Below are positions 33,107-44,552 of a DNA stretch of 64,000 nt, in pieces (positions within the stretch are counted from its first letter, which is position 1; every line of letters starts with the position of its first letter). This stretch comes from Hydrangea macrophylla. Lineage: Eukaryota; Streptophyta; Magnoliopsida; Cornales; Hydrangeaceae. The notes beneath the pieces are model-generated. The model searched no databases. It was not told the origin of the DNA and saw only the letters and a program-made list of their open reading frames with translations. The DNA lies in contig CM066985.1 in the NCBI GenBank assembly GCA_033977485.1, forward strand, positions 75,335,045-75,399,044. The letters are read 5' to 3'. The position numbers and the translations under genes were made by a program.

Positions 33107-34303
33107 TTACAACACCAGGCCAAAGAGAGGGAAAAGCTGCTCCTGATCAACAAGATAACGTTGGGTAAACAGACAGTGTCCTTTTACGGAGTGTTTCCCA
33201 CCGTTCTTGTACAAGGGTTCAGAAATCCTGATGGTAGTGCAACAGACAGGTTGAAGGTGTTCTAATGGGCCCTCGACAGTGCCATCCATCCAAATGCAGC
33301 AAAATTCATCACGGTCAATGTGAAAAACAACTGGATTATAACCAATATCGCTGGGAGTGTAAAGCAGGGCTGCATCAAATTTACCAATGATAGGACCGGT
33401 GAACATCCGCTTGAGATGCAAATCATAGACAGCGATCCTGTGAGCAATCCAGTACAATTTATTATGTCGTAAAACAGGGCGAGTAACACCAGAAAAGCTG
33501 TAGAAATCATCGGCAATTGTCTCCCAAGTATCAGCGACGATGTCGTATGCAAAGAGATAGGGAAAATAAGCTGAGCCCATTAGGATCTTCGTCTTCAACA
33601 ATGACAATGACGAAGAAGAAGAAGAGGAAGAGGAGTGGTCGTGTACAACGAACATCCCACTTGTCTTATCAAAAAACGAGGGAGGTTGAGGAAGAGAACG
33701 CCAGGTCCGTTTCTTTGGATCGTAAACTTCACCCCAAGGATCGGTGGGAGTAGTATCCCTGGGGATGTAAAATCCACCAAAGACATAGAGCTTATCATTG
33801 ACAACAACTGTCTCAGGACTTAGTCTTTTGATGAGCATACTTGAAATCTTCTTCCACAATTTAAGCTTATTATTATTATTATACATGTCCATGTCCATGT
33901 CCATGTCGGCAACATAGACATTAGAAGTGGGAAAAGTATCAGATGGACCACCACCAACACAGTACATAGTTGAACCTATACGAGCAAAGGAGACCAGATC
34001 TTCCCTCCACGACCTCCACAATGATTCCAACTTCCGAGTCTGAGGGCGCCGGCGCACTTTTTTCTTCTTTTTGTTTTTACCACATCCCTCCTCCTGTTCA
34101 CCCTCACCCTCACCCTCACCCTGGAGGTGATTATCCCTGCCGCTTGATGAGACCTTAAGAAGGTACGAATGATATAATCCCTCCTCGCTGCCCCCGATAA
34201 GAACGACTCTTTTTACAACCACCATTGACTCCGACTCCGACTCCGACTCCTCCGCCGTCGATACACTCTTCTCGCACGCTCTCTCTTCTCCTAGGGTTCC
34301 CAT
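33107..34303 (-). CDS. Kelch-repeat beta-propeller protein, 398 aa
   Basis: The only intact host-like gene seen. It is a single exon from ATG at 34303 to a stop at 33107. Kelch-type features include SFARIGSTMYCVGGG, then VVVNDKLYVFGGF with YDPKKRTW, then LFAYDIVADTWETIADDF, LRHNKLYWIA and YDLHLK; the pattern is Gly-Gly, Tyr and Trp at kelch spacing, consistent with a partial beta-propeller. No F-box is recognisable in the N-terminal region, which is low-complexity: repeated ES, GEGEGE, a KKKKK stretch, DMDMDMDM and a run of nine serines. The protein probably acts as a protein-interaction propeller, but partner and pathway cannot be read from sequence. The start is the first ATG in the frame. 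A retrotransposon LTR lies 64 bp upstream. A truncated paralogue lies 2 kb downstream at 30470-31145. Confidence 0.85.
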   Translation of the reverse strand: MGTLGEERACEKSVSTAEESESESESMVVVKRVVLIGGSEEGLYHSYLLKVSSSGRDNHLQGEGEGEGEQEEGCGKNKKKKKVRRRPQTRKLESLWRSWREDLVSFARIGSTMYCVGGGPSDTFPTSNVYVADMDMDMDMYNNNNKLKLWKKISSMLIKRLSPETVVVNDKLYVFGGFYIPRDTTPTDPWGEVYDPKKRTWRSLPQPPSFFDKTSGMFVVHDHSSSSSSSSSLSLLKTKILMGSAYFPYLFAYDIVADTWETIADDFYSFSGVTRPVLRHNKLYWIAHRIAVYDLHLKRMFTGPIIGKFDAALLYTPSDIGYNPVVFHIDRDEFCCIWMDGTVEGPLEHLQPVCCTTIRISEPLYKNGGKHSVKGHCLFTQRYLVDQEQLFPLFGLVL

Positions 34304-34367
34304 CGCCTATTTCCCCCTCTTCTCAATCTCTGATTTCTCGCCTAGGGATTGTGTGTGTGTGTGTATT

Positions 34368-34827
34368 TGTAAGGATTTGCCCCTTACTCAGCAGAATTAC
34401 AGAATTGCAAGAAGAAATATAGAAGACAAAGAAATTGAAGAAGGAAAGAACAGAATTAGAGAGAAGAATAGAGCTTGAAGTGAGAGAAGAGAGAGATGAA
34501 CAGAGAAAGAGAAAATATTCATAATTTCATTCACAATTTGCTCAATTGGTTTGTTACAGACTTTTCACATTTGTTGCAATCAACTTGCAACAACTGACCA
34601 AGCAACTTGCAACAATTAACTGATTCTACAACCAATGAATAGGCGACACATGCCTAGTTTGTTAAAATTGAAAGCAGAGTATAAAACGACAACCATTAAG
34701 TCCTATTTTTATCAAAACGACAGCACTTCAACTTTCCCCCAATTTTCCAACGGCTAAAACAATCTGACGGCTCTTATTTGAATCTTCCCAAATCTACGGG
34801 CTATTCCATCTTCCTTAGGGCATGACA
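34368..34827 (-). repeat. 3' LTR of the chromovirus-like element
   Basis: Lies 64 bp upstream of the kelch ATG in the same transcriptional direction. On the minus strand a TATA-like GATAAAAATAGG occurs near 34709-34720. Purine-rich AAAGGGAAGGG (34831-34841 on the plus strand as its complement) directly precedes it inside the element. Confidence 0.93.
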
Positions 34828-34830
34828 ATA

Positions 34831-34841
34831 CCCTTCCCTTT
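34831..34841 (-). other. Polypurine tract
   Basis: Minus-strand AAAGGGAAGGG, three bases from the LTR start TGTCATGCCC. This would be the RNase H-resistant plus-strand primer. Confidence 0.8.
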
Positions 34842-34857
34842 AAAGAGATCCTTGTCC

Positions 34858-36002
34858 TCAAGGATTAAAGAAACTTGGAAAATGGTTGTTGATTACACTC
34901 CAGTCTTCCCAAGTAGCTTCTTCAGCTGACATGTTAGACCAGTGGATCAGAACTTGAGTAACGGCTCGATTGTTACGAGGAACCATACGTCGATCTAACA
35001 TAGTTATCGGCTCAATGTGCAATGGATTGGTGAGAGGCAGCTGTGGCACCACACTAATCAAGGATCCAAGCTTCTTCTTCAAAAGTGAAACATGAAAGAC
35101 TGAACTGGAGGTAGAGCAAGCTGATATGCCACCTATCCAACTCGAGCTAGCACCTGGAATGGTTCATAATATTTTGGGGCTAATTTCTGATTGCACCTCA
35201 AAGCCACTGAAGATTGACGATAAGGTTGTAAGCGTAAGTACACCATATCTCCTACTTCAAATTGCCTTTCTGTTCTATGTTGATCGGAAAAGAATTTCAT
35301 TCGTGACTGAGCTTGTATCAAATTGTCTTGTAACAGCTATGCCATTTGTGATCTTGTTTTGAGAAAAGTATCCACCTCTGGGATATGAGACCTTGGGCTC
35401 TGATGAATCGCAAATTGAGGTGGTGGGTACCCATAAAGGGCTTCGAAAGGTGTGACCTTGAGACTGGTATGATGATGGGTATTGTACCACCATTCGGCAA
35501 GTGATAACCATTGATGCCATTTTTTTGGTTTATCCATACTCATAGCTCTCAAGTAGTTCTCCAAGCATTGGTTGAGTCTTTCCGTTTGACCATCAGATTG
35601 AGGGTGATAGGCTGTTGAGTATAAGAGTTTAGTCCCTATTAACTTGAAGAGACTATGCCAGAATGTACTGAGGAACAGTCGATCCCTATCTGATACAATG
35701 GTAGAAGACAAGCCATGTAGTTTATAGATATTTTCGAAGAAAATTGATGCCAGCTGAGTGGCTGTAATTGGATGGGTCAAGGAGATGAAGTGGCCATATT
35801 TGGTAAGCCTATCCACTATGACCCAAATTGTGTCCTTACCCTCAGATTTGGGTAGCCCTTGAATGAAGTCCATGGAAATGTCATTCCAAGGTTGAGAAGG
35901 AATTGGTAAGGGTTGAAGCAGACCAGGATAGGCTACAGTCTCAGATTTGCTCCTTTGGCAAATGTCACAGATTGCAACCCAACTCTTGATATCAGTCTTC
36001 AA
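34858..36002 (-). pseudogene. Integrase and C-terminal domain of the chromovirus-like element
   Basis: Catalyses insertion of element cDNA. The zinc-binding HHCC motif straddles a TAA that replaces a CAA-like codon at about 36003 (…FYWP, stop, then CDICQRSK). The DDE core is present: MDFIQGLP, VSDRDRLF and GQTERLNQCLE. The stop at 35337 (after KTRSQMA) and another at 35133 (after FQVLARVG) interrupt the C-terminal part, and a frameshift near 35100 precedes LKKKLGSLIS. The terminal block with HWSNMSAEEATWEDW (34858-35082) resembles a chromodomain tail, which in chromoviruses targets insertion to chromatin. Confidence 0.9.
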
Positions 36003-37493
36003 TTATGGCCAATAGAAATAGCTACTAACCCTTTTGAATGTTCCTAATTGCCCTGAATGTCCACCAATTCTAGAGTTATGAACTTCTTTCAAAATTTGAT
36101 GTTTCAGCTCCCCTTGGTCTCCCACATACAACTTGCCTTGATATCTCAAAAGTCCATTAGTAAGGGAATAACCTTGTAAACTCTGTGGATCCACCAATAA
36201 CTGGGAAATAATTTGCTGCACCACTAAATCTTCTTGGTAGGTTCTAATTAATTCCTTGTGCCATGTAGGCTGCACCATAGAGATGCCTTGAAGCTGAGCT
36301 TCTGAAGTTGTTTCTTCTTCACAATTATTTATCCTTGAAAGAGCATCGGCAACTCTATTATCTACTCCTCTTTTGTACTGAATCTCATAATCCAATCCCA
36401 GTAGCTTGGTTACCCACTTCTGTTGCAAAACACTGGTAATCCGTTGTTCCAGTAGATATTTGAGGCTTTGATGATCAATTTTGATGATGAATTTCTGACC
36501 TTCCAAATAAGATCTCCATCGATGCACAGCTTGAACAATAGCCATCAATTCCTTCTCGTAGGTTGATAATCCCAAATGCCTAGGAGCCAAAGCCTTACTG
36601 AAATAAGCTAGAGGTCTGTTTTGCTGGGTTAAGACTGCTCCAATGCCATTGTAACACGAATCAGACTCTACTATGAATGGAATGGAAAAATTGGGCAGGA
36701 CAAGTACTGGCACCTGTGTCAGAGCTTGTTTAAGATGATTAAAAGCTTTCTCAGCAGTTTCTGACCAAAAGAACTTTCCTTTTTGTAGTAATTCAGTCAG
36801 TGGTTTGCTGATAACTCCATAACCCTTGATAAATTTTCGATAATACCCAGTCAGGCCTAAGAATCCCCTTAAGGCCTTCACAGACTTGGGGCTAGACCAC
36901 TCTAACATACACTTCACCTTGCTTGGATCAGCTGCTACTCCCTCACCACTGATAATATGGCCCAGATATTCAATGTTGTTTAGGGCAAAAGCACACTTTG
37001 ATTTCTTTGCATAAAGCTGGTGGTCTTGCAAAAGTTGGAGTGCTGTCTTCAAATGGTCTACATGCTCATCATAACTTTTGCTATAGACTAATATATCATC
37101 AAAAAATACAAGAATGAACTGTCTAAGATGGGATTTAAAAACACAATTCATGAGGGACTGAAATGTGGCATGTGCATTCGTTAAGCCAAAGGGCATAACT
37201 TTAAATTCATAATGACCCTCATGCGTCTTAAAAGCAGTTTTGTGAATATCCTCTTGTTGAACTCTGACCTGGTGATAACCAGATCTAAGATCTAGCTTGG
37301 AGAACCAACAAGCTCCACCCAATTCATCAAGTAATTCATCAATAACTGGGATGGGAAACTTATCTTTTACTGTGATGTTGTTGAGCTGTCTATAATCAAT
37401 GCAAAGTCTCCATGAGTTGTCTTTCTTCTTGACTAAGAGGACTGGAGAGGCAAATGGGCTGTTGCTGGGGCTGATCACTCCTGACTGTAGCAT
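36003..37493 (-). pseudogene. Reverse transcriptase-RNase H of the chromovirus-like element
   Basis: Open for 496 codons. RT blocks appear in order: [51 protein letters not shown], and the catalytic FFDDILVYS (the equivalent of YxDD, intact). The RNase H part has FIVESDSCYNGIGAVLTQ (a less usual DSC where DAS is common), STYEKELMAIV, KIDHQSLKYLL and RVADALSR. It ends at the integrase zinc finger, interrupted by TAA. Upstream continuity with protease is lost at 37494-37523. The RT domain itself looks undamaged. Confidence 0.92.
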
Positions 37494-37523
37494 CTCCTTA
37501 ACTTGTTTCTCGATTTCTGTCTT

Positions 37524-38123
37524 CTAAAAATGAGGATACCTGTAAGGCCTCGCATTGACTGGTGGTTGCCCTTCTAATAATGGAATATGATGATCAAATG
37601 CCCTTTTTGGGGGAAGCCCTTTTGGTTCTGAAAATGCTTTTGAGAATTGCAGTAGTAATTGGTCAATGGCTTCTGGAATCTTCTTTTTTGCAGAACTTTC
37701 AGTGGTAATAGAATATAATTGGTAGGCTACCAATTTCTCACTTTTGCTACAAAATTTCCTCATAGTCTCACCCTGAATCATCTTCATAGTTGCAGCCTCT
37801 GTGTGACCCTTAAGAATAATATCTTCACCCTTCATTCTCAGTTTAATCATCATTTTCTCAAAATCAAACACTATAGATCCATTCTCCTTCATCCATTGGA
37901 CTCCCAACACCACATCACACCCACCTAGTGGCAGCAATCTAACCTCAGTTTCGAACTTATATCCTTGAGTTTCCCAAAGAAGTTGAGGACACATTGCTGA
38001 ACTAAGCATACTTTCTCCATTAGCCAATGTTACCTTTAATTGTGCTGTTGGTTGAATTATACAACCCAACTTTTTAGCAGTCAAGGGATCTAAGAAATTG
38101 TGTGTGCTTCTTGAATCAATCAA
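37524..38123 (-). pseudogene. Aspartic protease region of the chromovirus-like element
   Basis: Processes the gag-pol polyprotein. The active-site segment reads LIDSRSTHNF (38109-38123) where this family normally has DSG, so the catalytic glycine is arginine. The flap-like GCDVVLGVQWM is present. The frame shifts relative to the upstream KGVVKKNPL segment near 38126, in an AAGAAGAA run. Confidence 0.88.
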
Positions 38124-38125
38124 AA

Positions 38126-39430
38126 TTATAATGGATTCTTCTTCACTACTCCTTTAAGTCTTAATGTTTCATGATTCACATCTCCACAAAGTGCATTAAA
38201 GGAGATAGTTACCTCAGGTTGTTCTTCTTCAATTATCACCTCCAATTGATCAGTTTGTTCCACATCACCATCTGGTAATTCTTCCATTCCTGTAATCATA
38301 AAGAGCTGCCTCCTTTTATACACATGCCCTCTGTGAAACACTTCATCACACTAATAACATAGATTCTTATCTCTCCTAACTTGCATCTCATCAGGAGTGA
38401 TCCTTCTCACAGATTGAAAGGGTAGGTTTCTGTTTGGATCTGGCTTCTGGGTTAAAACTGGTGGGTTACTCGTAAAAGAATTGACAGAATTAGATTGAGG
38501 TATAGAAAGGGATGGTTTGTGAAATTGATTGGGTTTAAAGTTTGATTGGTTGGATTTCCTGGTGGCTTCCAAGTGGCTCTCTTGTAACCTGGCTATAGTG
38601 ATGGCATGAGAAAGAGAATTTGGGCAGAACATTTTCACTAAATGACCTATATCCTCTTTTAGTCCACTTACAAAGCATGAGATGAAGTAATCCTCAGTTA
38701 ACCCTCTATTCTTAGCCATAATCAAGGGCTTTAACTCTTCAAATTTGGATTCATAATCTTCCACTGTCCCTTCTTGAACCAGTTTCTTGAATTGGCCAAC
38801 AATGTCTTCATAGCCCAAATCGGAGAATCTGTCTGCAATGTCCCTAGAGAATCTTTCCCACATCATTCCATTAGGATTATCGTAATGAGATTGAAACCAG
38901 TGATCTGCTTTTGATTCCAGGTATATTGATGCAAATGCCACCTTGTTCTCCTCTAGAATCGGGTTTAATTGAAAAAATCTGGTACACCTTTTGAGCCAAC
39001 CTTTCACATCTGATCCTTGGAATTTCGAAAAATCGATTCTCGGATATTGGAATGGTGTTTGTTGGTCATTGCGCATTCCCCGGTTCCCTTGGGGTAAATA
39101 CCTAGTTCCTTCTTCAAAGTTTCTAGCTATCATTGGATTAAACCTTTCAGCTCTAATTACAGAAGTATTTCCTATCATTACCTCTGGAGTGGGTAGAAGT
39201 CCTCCTGATTCTTTGCCTTTCTCTAGATTGCCACGAGCTATTCCATTCATTATAGCATCAAATTTGGTGTCAATTTTAACCTCTAGTCCCACAATCTTAT
39301 TATAAATGTCTGCCATTTGTGTTTGCAGAGCAGCCACTGCATGATGAGACTGCTCTGTAAATCCACACATTTCGTCATCTCTGCCCTTGGGTGAATTAAC
39401 CTCCATGTTTGGACGAACTATCTTGAACAT
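38126..39430 (-). pseudogene. gag: Gag of the chromovirus-like element, zinc knuckle broken
   Basis: The 359-codon frame starting at 39430 has a coiled-coil N-terminus, the gag core with RIDFSKFQGSDVKGWLKRC, ADHWFQSHYDN and EDYESKFEELKPLI, then FISCFVSGLK and the basic NQFHKPS region. A TAG at 38351-38353 cuts the zinc knuckle after NLCY. The same frame continues CDEVFHRGHVYK, where a Cys expected after GHV is Tyr. The frame then runs to 38126. The knuckle damage would impair RNA packaging even if read through. Confidence 0.9.
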
Positions 39431-39456
39431 TTACTCACGATCTTCCCAGGTTGAAA

Positions 39457-39468
39457 GCTTTGATACCA
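39457..39468 (-). other. Primer-binding site (initiator tRNA-Met)
   Basis: Minus-strand TGGTATCAAAGC starts two bases inside the 5' LTR, one mismatch from the canonical TGGTATCAGAGC. Confidence 0.85.
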
Positions 39469-39470
39469 CT

Positions 39471-39934
39471 TGTAAGGATTTGCCCCTTACTCAGCAGAAT
39501 TACAGAATTGCAAGAAGAAATATAGAAGACAAAGAAATTGAAGAGGGAAAGAATAGAATTAGAGAGAAGAATAGAGCTTGAAGTGAGACAAGAGAGAGAT
39601 GAACAGAGAAAGAGAAAACATTCACAATTTCATTCACAATTTGCTCAATTGGTTTGTTACAGACTTATTCACATTCGTTGCAATCAACTTGCAACAACTG
39701 ACCAAGCAACTTGCAACAACTAACTGATTCTACAACCAATGAATAGGCGACACATGCCTAGTTTGTTAAAATTGAAAGCAGAGTATAAAACGATAACCAT
39801 TAAGTCTTATTTTTATCAAAACGACAGCACTTCAACTTTCCCCCAATTTCCCAACGGCTAAAACAATCTGACGGCTCTTATTTGAATCTTCCCAAATCTA
39901 CGGCTAGCTATTCCATCTTCCTTAGGGCATGACA
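39471..39934 (-). repeat. 5' LTR of the chromovirus-like element
   Basis: Near-identical to 34368-34827, with a 4-bp CTAG insertion difference near 39903. The flanking ATATT is the partner of GTATT at 34363. Confidence 0.95.
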
Positions 39935-40865
39935 ATATTTATTTATATTAGGGTGATTCTATTCACCACCCATATTATTGTTTATTTCTTGATCAGTTTT
40001 GATGCTTGGCCTTGACATTACAGTGCTGCCCATAGAGATCCAAGCCTCCATAACCAAGCCGTTGCTAGAAGGAGATGATGCTTCGAAGATGTTGATTGTC
40101 ACTTTTGGGTTCTTCAATTAGATCCTAAGTGGTGATTGTTGTGTATTTGTTCATCATTTACAGCACTCAATTTCTATGCTAGGTATGTTAAATGCTATTT
40201 TCTTCCTACCAAACTTATATTTTGACATTGCTATAGTATTGCTATAGTGTTAAAATACTATGTTTTAGCATATGTGCTATAATAGTACATGCTAAATGAA
40301 TGTTATTCCTTTTCTTGTATCGAAAAAAGTTAAGATATTGCCTTGTTGGCGTGCCAAATTATAGCATGACCCTTCAAAAACACATCTCCAATGGTGTGCC
40401 AAATATCATGCCAAATTATAACAATGCCAAAGGTCGTGCCAAATTTGAGACATGATATAGCATTGCTATAATTTGACATGACATTTGGCATGCCAATGGA
40501 GAGAGATTTTTCAAGAGCATGCTATAATTTAGTAATAACATGAAGTATAGCACATGCCCACTGAAGATGGTCTAAGTCATTAAAGTTGTGACCAAAACTT
40601 CAAACACCTTGATCATTTCTACAATCAGTGACATATATCAATACGCTTGCACGAGCGTTGCGCGGGAAATTTAATTGTGTCGTTTCGTGTGATTTAAGTG
40701 ATTGTTCAAAGTGTACAATAAGATGTTAAAACGGTTAAATAAGAATTGTAAATGTAGCTATTTTATCTAAAACTCTTCCCATGGAAGAAGTTGATAATTC
40801 TGACTATGAATGTGTTTGTAGACCTTAATTGATATTCTAATACAATCAATAAATCCTAAATTTCA
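39935..40865. other. Former upstream region of the kelch gene, with foldback MITE
   Basis: By the insertion logic this sequence adjoined 34367 before the retrotransposon arrived, so it may hold the original promoter of the kelch gene. I see no defined promoter element. A GGGTGATTCTATTCACCACCC palindrome-like stretch is at 39952-39972. Confidence 0.5.
40340..40575. mobile_element. Foldback MITE-like repeat
   Basis: Arms of about 70 bp are inverted: left ATTATAGCATG...CATCTCCAATGG...GCCAAAT (about 40360-40430) and right, reverse complement, ATTATAGCATGCTC...CTCTCCATTGGCATGCCAAAT (about 40480-40550). The outer right end AGACCATCTTCAGTGGGC resembles common plant MITE termini. No clear TSD was found. 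Confidence 0.65.
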
Positions 40866-41450
40866 GGGAAGAAGTTGACCAAAATGTAAATATTAGTGAC
40901 CAATTCATAAATAGCCACTAAAATAGCCACTTTATTTGACATTTTTTGAAGTGAAGTATAAATATCCCATAACTTAAATTTTAGAGAAGAGTTGACAAAA
41001 ATGTGAATATTAGTGACCAATGCCTAAATAGCCACTATACTAGCTACTTTTTTTTTGACTTTTTTAAAGTAATTAATAAATATCCCAAAACTTGCTGCCA
41101 CAATGCAATTACACATATTACAATATATGAATCCTAAATTTGAGAGAAGAAGTTGACCAAATTGTAAATATCAGTAAGCAATTCCTAAATAGCCACTAAA
41201 ATAGCCAGTTTTTTTAAGTGAATAATAAATATTCCAAAAAATGTTGACCCAAATGTAATTAGACACAAGATTGTTGATTCAAACCTCATTTAAGAGATGA
41301 AGTTGACCAAATTGTAAATATTAGTGACCAATTCCTAAATAGTCATTAAAATAGCCACTTTTTTTTATTTTTTTAAGTGAATAATAAATATCCCAAAAAT
41401 TGTTGATCCAAATGTAATTGGACACAATATTGTTAATTGAAACCTCATAT
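40866..41450. repeat. Four-copy degenerate tandem repeat
   Basis: Units beginning GAAGTTGACCAAAWTGTAAA, with TAGTGACCAATTCCTAAATA and TAGCCAC, occur at about 40866, 40986, 41150 and 41297. Unit length varies from 120 to 164 bp. Confidence 0.85.
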
Positions 41451-44400
41451 TATATTAAATAAAATTTCAAAAGCTGACTTGAATGTACTAATCTGTCTAA
41501 AATGACAAATTAACCCTCACACAAATCAAGATATCTTTACGACGTATAGATAGATGTATGAGTAATTATGGTGTAGTGAAGGGCAAAAGAGGAAGTTCAT
41601 AACCAACCAGTTCACCAAAACCGTGAGCAGCTTTTAGAGTTTTTGGTATTTTAGGGGTTTTACATTTTCAACCAAGGGTATAATCGAGAAGTACAAAAAT
41701 TGGGCATGGACAATTTTTGAAGTTCATAAAATTTGACATGCTTGCTTATTAAGATGTTGTCTTCTTATTATATAGTAATATATATATATATATACAAGGT
41801 GATATATGGCAATGCCTTTGGTAGTTGTACCATCGAATGTAATTTTCAATAAAAATGAAGTAGTTTCCATTATAATTAAATATGGTACAACTATTAAAAT
41901 ATTTGACAATTTAATATATTTTTATGAAATCAATTCTGCCACCATAACCACTTTTGCATATACATTAACCACACACTATAACCGTCAAAATAAATTTGGG
42001 CCTTAATCTTTATTATGATAAAAGCTATTGTAATCATAAAAGCATAAGTTCTTCGAAACAGCCTCTTAGTTAGTGACTATGTGTATATAGGTGTTATGGG
42101 ATGAATTAATGAAGGCAACTTAGGAAATGATGGGTCCCACATGTTCAACAAATTTAGGTGATTGGGTGAACAAAATTGTTCTCCATAATTAATTATCATT
42201 AGAATGCAAAATATATAATTTTATCATTTAATTTACTAATTTAATAGTAATTTCATCATTTAATTTACTAATTTAATAAATTAATTTATTAATTTACCAT
42301 GTATTTGAAAACTATTTGAGATACAGAATTTTGAATGCATGGCATTACTTCATCTAAAATGGAACAAAGATGCTACACCCACATCTAAATCCACAAATTC
42401 CACATCCAACACATTCCACCCCTTGATTTCGATGACAATAATACACAACCAAAGGGGAAAAGAATAAAAATTACCAAAAATATAAAAGTAATTCAATTAG
42501 AAAAGTCAAAGAAGATAACACAATAGGAAGATAAAATTTATCACTAATTTACGCATAAAAAGAAATCACTTTTCATAATTTCAAATTTTTTATTGCCTTC
42601 TATATAGTAGGCTTTTTTTTTTTTTTTTTTTGTTACTGAAAATGTAAATAAATTTGATTTCCAAATGATTTAACAATTGTACCACATGCACTACTATACG
42701 GTGTTACCAACCAATATGGTACAATTGTGAAAGTAGAAGCTTTCTTCAATAGCACATTTAGGTACTCTCTCTCCCTTATATCTTGTTTTGCTCACATGAT
42801 TATCCATGGGGGTGTGGTGATGATGTATGAATGGATGTAGTGCAGGAATGTAACTTTGTAATGGTATTTGTGATAAATTTCTCTTTGTACTAAATTACAG
42901 TTCAACCAACATGTTATTTTTCATAATTATTAATTAAATGCTTAAACAATCATATTGGGGGTGACTGCATAGATATCCTATACCCAGGGCCACAATTGTT
43001 ATAACTTAATGAATATTCTCTTTGTTTTCATCACATGATGTAGTGAATGGTAATGATGTACGGATGTTGTTAAATTTCACATTTTAATTCTAAATTTGTT
43101 TCTCAAATGCTTTGGTAGTTCTACCATCGAAAGTAATTTAAGTGGTTCCCATTAGGATTAAATATATTGTTAGATACATCTAAGTAATTTAGTTGTATCA
43201 TACATATACCAATAGTTACCCTTCAATGAGACGAAGGGTGGAGCCAGGGGGGGTTAGGATTAGAGGGACGTGCATACATTGGCGAAGCTATAGGGGGTTC
43301 GGGGACATCACATCAAGGTGATTTTTGTTTGTATTTATACATATTTATGGAAAGGCATGGTTTTATATCATTGTTTTTTTATAATAGGGATTAATAGCTT
43401 GTTATAATTTATGTAGTGGTAGTGATACCACCTTCAATAATTGTGAGACTACTCAAAGTCTCCAACATCCTCATTTATTGATTTATCATGTGCTTGGAAC
43501 CATTTGAGATACAAAATTTGGGATTGATTAATTTAGTAATTTAATAAATTCATTTATCATTAATTAACTAATGTCATAAATTTATTTATTTATTTATCAC
43601 GTGTTTAGAAACCATTTGAGATACTCCAAGTCTCCAACGTCCTCATTTGTTGATTTATCATGTGCTTGGAACCATTTGAGATACAAAATTTGAGATTGAT
43701 TAATTTAGTAATTTAATAAATTCATTTATCATTAATTAACTAATGTCATGAATTTATTTATTTATCACGTGTTTAGAAACCATTTGAGATACAAAATCAC
43801 TATATGTAACAGAGAATTAAATTGTAGAAGACACGAAAAGTGTAATGAAATTACATGTAGCAATTCACAAAATAACTAAATCTGACTTTGCCAATCAAGG
43901 CCTTAGTTCCTAATTGGGTCTCTTCCTCTCAATTGCAATAGTTTTGAAACTAAAATCCCAAAGTTGATGATTGAACAAACACGTGCCTCACTCTCTCTGT
44001 CATTAGCTCTTTATTTGTCTCACATGCAAAGTTGCAGTCAAACTAAAACGCATGCCAAAGGACAACAAAAGGACACGTGGCTGTTTTTTTAGCACCGACA
44101 ACATCGGCCAAAAACACTTAGTCAAGCTAGCTATATAGGGTAAATTTACGAAAGAATACATAATAAATTGAACAATTCCAAAATTGGACAATTGAATTGC
44201 AAATTGCACGAAAACTGGAGTATTCACACTTTTAGACATGTTAATATATGTGTGTGTGTGTGTGTAGATGTGTTTTGGTTCTTGGTAATGGGGTCCGGGT
44301 CGGGAGCCACTACAGCGGGGTCGGGGCAAGGTCCGGGTAGGCTCTCACTCTAGCGAGGCGGGACGGGGTCGGGGAAGGGTTACCCCGTCCCTACTCTTAT

Positions 44401-44552
44401 CAATATCAAAAGAATTATTTAAAAAAGCTTTATGCACACCCACCAATATCAACAAACCCTAGATAGTGTTTTAGTTAGTTTGATTCATAGATATTCATCC
44501 TGGGCATCATTTGAATACCTTGGAGGAAAAGATAGAGCAAGAAGTATGATTT
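41451..44552. other. AT-rich non-coding stretch
   Basis: No recognisable gene. It contains a TA microsatellite (41777-41793), a poly-T tract (42612-42630), a GT tract (44249-44264), a 172-bp tandem duplication, and a G-rich CGGGGTCGGGG segment (44280-44390) that may be a worn transposon end. Confidence 0.5.
43451..43793. repeat. 172-bp tandem duplication
   Basis: Two copies beginning ACTCMAAGTCTCCAAC and containing GTGCTTGGAACCATTTGAGA, offset by 172 bp. A related single stretch occurs around 42215-42335. Confidence 0.9.

Larger units (their letters stand above)
34363..39939 (-). mobile_element. Complete Ty3/gypsy chromovirus-like element (34368-39934)
   Basis: LTRs at 34368-34827 and 39471-39934 (460 and 464 bp) start TGTAAGG and end CATGACA on the plus strand. 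The flanks are GTATT and ATATT, a 5-bp duplication with one mismatch. The order on the minus strand is 5' LTR, primer site, gag, protease, RT, RNase H, integrase, C-terminal chromodomain-like EEATWEDW block, polypurine tract, 3' LTR. The 5.57-kb size, short LTRs and gag-pol layout suggest the Reina-like chromovirus lineage, tentatively. By eye the LTRs differ at about 11 positions plus a 4-bp indel. Nonsense codons, frameshifts and a protease active-site change indicate it is not autonomous. Confidence 0.95.

Noticed and set aside
33107..34303. F-box/kelch E3 ligase subunit
   Set aside because: No F-box can be recognised in the N-terminal part; only kelch-like motifs are supported.
33517..34422. 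Plus-strand frames opposite the kelch gene
   Set aside because: Shadows of the minus-strand gene; low-complexity antisense only.
34363..39939. Endogenous pararetrovirus
   Set aside because: Two LTRs, tRNA-Met primer site and an integrase core are present, and no movement-protein motif was seen, so it is a Ty3/gypsy retrotransposon.
44280..44400. CpG-island promoter
   Set aside because: Short G-rich block without a neighbouring gene; more like a worn transposon end.
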